Positions 6,591 to 9,690 of a DNA stretch of 9,690 nucleotides are shown one piece after another. The notes below the pieces were generated by a model. The model had not been told where the DNA came from and did no database searches. It saw only the letters and a program-made list of their open reading frames with translations. A program made the position numbers and the translations under genes. Position 1 is the first letter of the stretch. The number at the start of each line of letters is the position of its first letter. The stretch comes from Lachnospiraceae bacterium EP-SM-12S-S03 (GTDB lineage: Bacteria; Bacillota; Clostridia; Lachnospirales; Lachnospiraceae). The DNA lies in NCBI GenBank assembly GCA_020540725.1, contig JAJBSL010000046.1, positions 1 to 9,690 of the forward strand. Reading direction: 5' to 3'.

Positions 6591-7187
6591 ATGGATTACT
6601 ATAGCAGTCAGATAAGTAAATTGATCGAAGAGCTTTCGAGACTTCCGGGAATCGGAGCCAAAACGGCACAAAGACTGGCTTTTCATATTATTAATATGCC
6701 GAAGGAACAAGTAGAACAGATGGCGTCTGCTATGGTGGAGGCACGAAGTAATGTGCGTTATTGTAAGCAATGCTTTACTTTGACGGATCAGGAACTGTGT
6801 CCCATCTGTAGAAACAGTAATCGGGATGCCAGGACGATCATGGTGGTGGAAACAACGAGGGATCTGGCGGCATATGAAAAGACAGGAAAGTACAATGGGG
6901 TATATCATGTCCTTCACGGCGCGATTTCTCCCATGCTTGGAATTGGCCCTGGGGATATCAAATTAAAAGAATTAATGGAACGGCTTCAGGGAGACGTGGA
7001 TGAAGTGATCATTGCCACGAATTCAAGTCTTGAGGGGGAGACAACGGCCATGTATATCAGCAAACTGATCAAACCTACGGGGATCAAGGTGAGCAGAATT
7101 GCCAGCGGGGTTCCTGTAGGTGGAGATTTGGAGTATATTGATGAAGTCACCCTTCTTCGTGCTTTGGAAGGAAGAACAGAACTTTAA
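6591..7187 (+). CDS. recR: Recombination mediator protein RecR
   Basis: RecR works with RecO (and RecF) to load RecA on gapped single-stranded DNA. The 198 residues match the family length. In order: the helix-hairpin-helix [17 protein letters not shown] (17-33), a four-cysteine zinc site C58/C61/C70/C73, and a Toprim domain with VVE (E87) and [12 protein letters not shown] (142-153). The C-terminal part contains [20 protein letters not shown], the usual RecR ending. The start at 6591 follows GGGAG (6576-6580) by 10 nt. It is the last gene of the dnaX-ybaB-recR cluster. No clear terminator follows in the 77-nt gap before the transketolase genes, so some read-through is possible. Confidence 0.97.
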   Translation: MDYYSSQISKLIEELSRLPGIGAKTAQRLAFHIINMPKEQVEQMASAMVEARSNVRYCKQCFTLTDQELCPICRNSNRDARTIMVVETTRDLAAYEKTGKYNGVYHVLHGAISPMLGIGPGDIKLKELMERLQGDVDEVIIATNSSLEGETTAMYISKLIKPTGIKVSRIASGVPVGGDLEYIDEVTLLRALEGRTEL

Positions 7188-7206
7188 TTTACGGGACGTA
7201 TGGGAT

Positions 7207-7241
7207 TTAACATTGCACCGTACGGAAAAGTAAGATAGAAT
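7207..7241 (+). promoter_or_regulatory. Candidate promoter(s) for the transketolase operon
   Basis: Two overlapping candidates lie in the recR-tkt gap: TTAACA (7207-7212), 18 bp, TAAGAT (7231-7236); and TTGCAC (7213-7218), 17 bp, TAGAAT (7236-7241). Each has one good and one weak box, so I cannot choose between them. The next ribosome binding site is AGGAGG at 7252-7257. Confidence 0.4.
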
Positions 7242-7264
7242 AGAAAAAAACAGGAGGAAGAGCA

Positions 7265-8101
7265 ATGAACAAGTTAGAACTTATGAAAACCGCGAACGAA
7301 GTTCGTAAGGGAATTGTGACTGCGGTTTATAATGCGAAGTCCGGACACCCGGGTGGATCCTTATCAGCAGCGGATCTTTACACATATTTATTTTTTGAGG
7401 AGATGAATGTAGATCCGAAGGATCCGAAGAAAGCAGATAGAGACAGATTCGTATTATCCAAAGGGCACACAGCGCCGGGATACTACTCAGCTCTTGCGCA
7501 CAGAGGATTTTTCCCGGTAGAAGATCTTGCAACGCTTCGTCATACAGGATCTTATCTGCAGGGACATCCGGATATGAAGCATATCCCTGGCGTTGACATG
7601 TCAAGCGGTTCTTTGGGTCAAGGGGTATCAGCAGCAGTAGGTATGGCAATCTCTGCGAAGATTTATGGAGACGATTACAGAGTATATACACTGGTAGGTG
7701 ACGGTGAGATTCAGGAAGGCCAGGTTTGGGAGGCTGCAATGCTGGCAGGTTTCCAGAAACTGGATAACCTTGTATTTATCATTGATAACAATAATCTTCA
7801 GATTGATGGACCGATTGATGAGGTAAACTCTCCATATCCGATCGATAAGAAGTTTGAAGCATTTAATTTCCATGTGATCAATATTGACGGTCATAATTTT
7901 GATGAAATTGATGCTGCATTTAAAGAAGCAAAAGCAACAAAAGGAATGCCGACAGCGATCATCGCAAAAACAATCAAAGGAAAAGATGTTTCCTTTATGG
8001 AGAATCAGGCTGGATGGCACGGAAAAGCGCCAAATGAGGAAGAATATAAAATTGCTATGGCAGATTTAGAGAAAGTAGGTGAAGCATTATGTCAGAAGTA
8101 A
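7265..8101 (+). CDS. tkt: Transketolase, N-terminal (TPP-binding) subunit
   Basis: This is the thiamine-diphosphate-binding half of a two-subunit transketolase, which moves two-carbon ketol units between sugar phosphates in the non-oxidative pentose phosphate pathway. AGGAGG (7252-7257) precedes the ATG by 7 nt. The 278 residues show SGHPGGSLSAADLY (26-39), SKGHTAPGYYSALA (65-78), GSLGQGVSAAVGMA (115-128), and the TPP/Mg motif from GDG (145-147) to DNNN (174-177). The family's C-terminal GWHGKAPN is also present. The pyrimidine-binding half is encoded by the next gene, whose start codon lies inside the end of this one (13-bp overlap), so translation is probably coupled and the subunits made in equal amounts. 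A paralog acting on another sugar phosphate, such as apulose or a sulfo-sugar, cannot be excluded, but nothing nearby suggests it. Confidence 0.94.
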   Translation: MNKLELMKTANEVRKGIVTAVYNAKSGHPGGSLSAADLYTYLFFEEMNVDPKDPKKADRDRFVLSKGHTAPGYYSALAHRGFFPVEDLATLRHTGSYLQGHPDMKHIPGVDMSSGSLGQGVSAAVGMAISAKIYGDDYRVYTLVGDGEIQEGQVWEAAMLAGFQKLDNLVFIIDNNNLQIDGPIDEVNSPYPIDKKFEAFNFHVINIDGHNFDEIDAAFKEAKATKGMPTAIIAKTIKGKDVSFMENQAGWHGKAPNEEEYKIAMADLEKVGEALCQK

Positions 8102-9027
8102 AGAAAATTGCAACAAGAGATAGTTATGGTAATGCTTTAGCTGAATTGGGAAAATTACACGAAGATATTATCGTATTAGATGCAGACCTTGCAGGAGCTA
8201 CAAAGACAGCCGTATTTAAAAAAGCATTTCCGGAGCGTTTTATCGATTGCGGTATTGCAGAAGGAAATATGATGGGAGTTGCAGCAGGTATTGCTACAAC
8301 TGGAAAGGTTCCGTTTGCAAGTTCATTTGCAATGTTTGCGGCAGGACGTGCATTTGAGCAGGTACGTAATTCTGTCGGTTATCCGAAGAATAATGTGAAA
8401 ATCGGAGCCACACATGCAGGAATTTCTGTGGGAGAAGATGGGGCAACGCATCAGTGCAATGAAGACATTGCTCTTATGAGAACGATTCCAGGTATGGTTG
8501 TGATCAATCCGTCTGATGATGTGGAAGCAAGAGCGGCAGTATTTGCAGCTTATGAGCATCAGGGTCCTGTATACCTCCGTTTCGGAAGACTTGCAGTTCC
8601 GGTGATTAATGACAATCCGGATTACAAGTTTGAACTTGGAAAAGGTATCGTTTTAAGAGAAGGGAAAGATGTAACTATCATTGCTACAGGGCTTGAAGTG
8701 GCAGAATCTCTGGCAGCAGCAGAAATGCTTGCAAAAGACGGCATTGATGCAAAAGTGATCAATATCCATACAATCAAACCGTTGGATGAAGCGCTCGTTC
8801 TTGCGGCGGCAAAGGAGACGGGAAAAGTTGTGACAGTAGAAGAACATTCTGTGATCGGCGGATTAGGAAGTGCAGTATGTGATGTTCTGTCTGAGAAGCT
8901 TCCTACAAAAGTTCTGAAAATTGGTGTAATGGATGTGTTTGGAGAATCCGGACCGGCCAAAGAATTGATTCAGAAATATGAATTGGATGCAGAAAGCATT
9001 TACAAAAAAGTCAAAGCATTTGTATAA
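8089..9027 (+). CDS. tkt: Transketolase, C-terminal (Pyr-domain) subunit
   Basis: The partner half of the split transketolase: pyrimidine-binding domain plus C-terminal domain, 312 residues. The cofactor-activating glutamate is E58 in DCGIAEGNMMG. Other family marks are FASSFAMFAAGRAFEQVR (77-94), ATHAGISVGEDGATHQ with H109 and H121, and PSDD. The C-terminal domain contains VEEHSVIGGLGSAV and ends near VMDVFGESGPAKEL. The start ATG at 8089 is preceded by AGGTGA (8077-8082), 6 nt away, inside the upstream gene. The reading frame overlaps the end of the N-terminal half by 13 bp, stop codon included, which points to translational coupling. The two proteins together roughly equal the length of a one-chain transketolase. 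Confidence 0.94.
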   Translation: MSEVKKIATRDSYGNALAELGKLHEDIIVLDADLAGATKTAVFKKAFPERFIDCGIAEGNMMGVAAGIATTGKVPFASSFAMFAAGRAFEQVRNSVGYPKNNVKIGATHAGISVGEDGATHQCNEDIALMRTIPGMVVINPSDDVEARAAVFAAYEHQGPVYLRFGRLAVPVINDNPDYKFELGKGIVLREGKDVTIIATGLEVAESLAAAEMLAKDGIDAKVINIHTIKPLDEALVLAAAKETGKVVTVEEHSVIGGLGSAVCDVLSEKLPTKVLKIGVMDVFGESGPAKELIQKYELDAESIYKKVKAFV

Positions 9028-9041
9028 GAAGAGTTGTCAGA

Positions 9042-9581
9042 ATGAAAGTTTTAACAAGATATGAAATGGCCAAAGATACTTTGGCCGGATTTGAAACAGT
9101 AAAAAATATTTTTGAACTTCGGGAGGCGTGGAAGAAAGATTTTTGGGAATGTATCCGGGATGTTGCTACGCACCCTGTTGTGCTGCGCATGAAATTGTAC
9201 CCACATCATGGCAATAGCAGTTGTTATGACCATTGTATTCATGTGGCTTATTATAACTACCGGTTATGCCGCTTTTTAGGACTGGATTATAAGTCGGCGG
9301 CGAGAGGCGGGATGCTTCATGACTTGTTCTTATATGACTGGCATAAGCATACGAAAAAGACCGGAGATCATTTTCATGGATTGACGCATCCCAAGAAGGC
9401 GTTGGTAAATGCAAGAAAAATTTTTGATCTGAATCCAACGGAACAAGATATTATATATCGTCACATGTGGCCGGTTACGCTGTTTCGTATTCCCCATACA
9501 TGGGAAGGATTTATTACAACATTAACTGACAAATATTGTGGAGCCTGCGAGACAAGCAGGCGGAAGCAATGTAAAAGGTAG
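9042..9581 (+). CDS. HD-domain protein, putative phosphohydrolase of unknown substrate
   Basis: A 179-residue soluble protein with no signal peptide or membrane segment visible. The HD-superfamily metal site can be read as H64 or H67 (YDHCIHV), H93-D94 (GGMLHDLFLYDW) and D163 (LTDKYC), with further histidines at 110, 112, 116 and 141 that may bind a second metal. HD proteins are usually metal-dependent phosphohydrolases of nucleotides or second messengers, but I cannot name a substrate. It starts 14 nt after the transketolase C-half and its stop codon lies within a terminator, so it is the last gene of that operon. The ribosome binding site (AAGAAGAG at 9027-9034) is weak, so expression may be low or coupled to the upstream gene. 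A second in-frame ATG at 9066 has no better site. The C-terminus YCGACETSRRKQCKR contains three cysteines and is strongly basic. Confidence 0.8.
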   Translation: MKVLTRYEMAKDTLAGFETVKNIFELREAWKKDFWECIRDVATHPVVLRMKLYPHHGNSSCYDHCIHVAYYNYRLCRFLGLDYKSAARGGMLHDLFLYDWHKHTKKTGDHFHGLTHPKKALVNARKIFDLNPTEQDIIYRHMWPVTLFRIPHTWEGFITTLTDKYCGACETSRRKQCKR

Positions 9582-9609
9582 AGCGTGCGTGAGGTACGCT
9601 CTATTTTTA
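9579..9609 (+). terminator. Intrinsic terminator of the tkt-HD operon
   Basis: The stem TAGAGCGT/ACGCTCTA (9579-9586/9596-9603) has 8 pairs plus a G-T wobble, a short loop, and then TTTTT (9604-9608). The first stem bases are the stop codon of the HD gene. The likely group II intron begins 4 nt after the end of this feature. Confidence 0.85.
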
Positions 9610-9612
9610 TGC

Positions 9613-9690
9613 GTGTGCGTCCAGCGAAGCTGGATCACACTTGCCGGTGCAAGTCCGGTCACGGTAATCGCCAGTGAGCCGTGTAGTTAA
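9613..9690 (+). mobile_element. 5' end of a group II intron (probably class IIC), cut by window edge
   Basis: The stretch opens with GTGTGCG, matching the group II 5' consensus GUGYG. It then folds into small helices laid out as in domain I of IIC introns: TCCAGC/GCTGGA (9620-9625/9629-9634); CCGG/CCGG (9644-9647/9655-9658) around the 7-nt loop TGCAAGT; and CACGG/CCGTG (9660-9664/9679-9683) followed by TAGTTAA. From memory, the Oceanobacillus iheyensis IIC intron has the same order: GUGUGCCC, a GGG-UGAGAGU-CCC hairpin, then an ACUGU...ACAGU stem and UAGCCUAA. Its place right behind an intrinsic terminator is the usual IIC target. The ribozyme body and the reverse transcriptase gene would lie beyond the window. 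GTGCG at 9615 is a second possible first base. Confidence 0.6.

Noticed and set aside
7188..7230. Hairpin TACGG (7190-7194) with CCGTA (7218-7222) as a recR terminator
   Set aside because: Only 5 bp with a loop of more than 20 nt and no T-tract, so it is too weak to call.
7265..9027. 1-deoxy-xylulose-5-phosphate synthase or a pyruvate dehydrogenase E1 pair
   Set aside because: The motifs SGHPGGSLSAADLY, SKGHTAPGYYSALA and GWHGKAPN are those of split transketolases, and no E2/E3 or terpenoid gene is nearby.

Overview
The window looks like chromosomal DNA from a low-GC Gram-positive anaerobe, most likely a Clostridia member of the Lachnospiraceae type. This rests on a split (two-gene) transketolase, a methionine aminopeptidase with an N-terminal SEC-C zinc motif, a 6-phosphofructokinase of the GGNGT/PKTIDND type, strong AGGAGG ribosome binding sites and AT-rich intergenic DNA. 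The taxonomic call is inference from protein style, not from a marker gene.

Layout. Positions 1-320 hold a tRNA cluster: the 3' part of tRNA-Leu(UAA), then tRNA-Phe(GAA) and tRNA-Gly(UCC), with a near-consensus promoter between Leu and Phe. Next is glmS (520-2346), with its own promoter. It is bracketed by two 63-bp copies of a palindromic element (342-404 and 2381-2443) in the same orientation. The minus-strand map gene (methionine aminopeptidase) converges on glmS across the second copy and diverges from a phosphofructokinase gene through a shared promoter region. Then comes the conserved dnaX-ybaB-recR cluster for replication and recombination repair (4625-7187). It is followed by a probable operon of the transketolase N-terminal half, the C-terminal half (13-bp overlap) and a small HD-domain protein of unknown role (7265-9581). 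A strong intrinsic terminator closes this operon. Immediately after it the window runs into what looks like the 5' end of a group II intron, probably of the terminator-associated IIC class, cut by the window edge.

How the genes fit together. glmS, the phosphofructokinase and transketolase all use or make fructose-6-phosphate, so three exits from that node (amino-sugar synthesis, glycolysis, pentose phosphate exchange) lie within 9 kb. They are on separate transcription units, so this may be coincidence. The dnaX, ybaB and recR genes form the familiar DNA maintenance cluster.

Most of the window is ordinary housekeeping DNA. The parts that merit a second look are the paired hairpin element around glmS, whose core is inverted relative to its tail in one copy, and the group II intron start behind a terminator. 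The phosphofructokinase active-site variant, the glmS leader with an operator-like palindrome and no visible glmS ribozyme, and the uncharacterised HD protein are also worth checking. I found no CRISPR array, defence system or phage gene.
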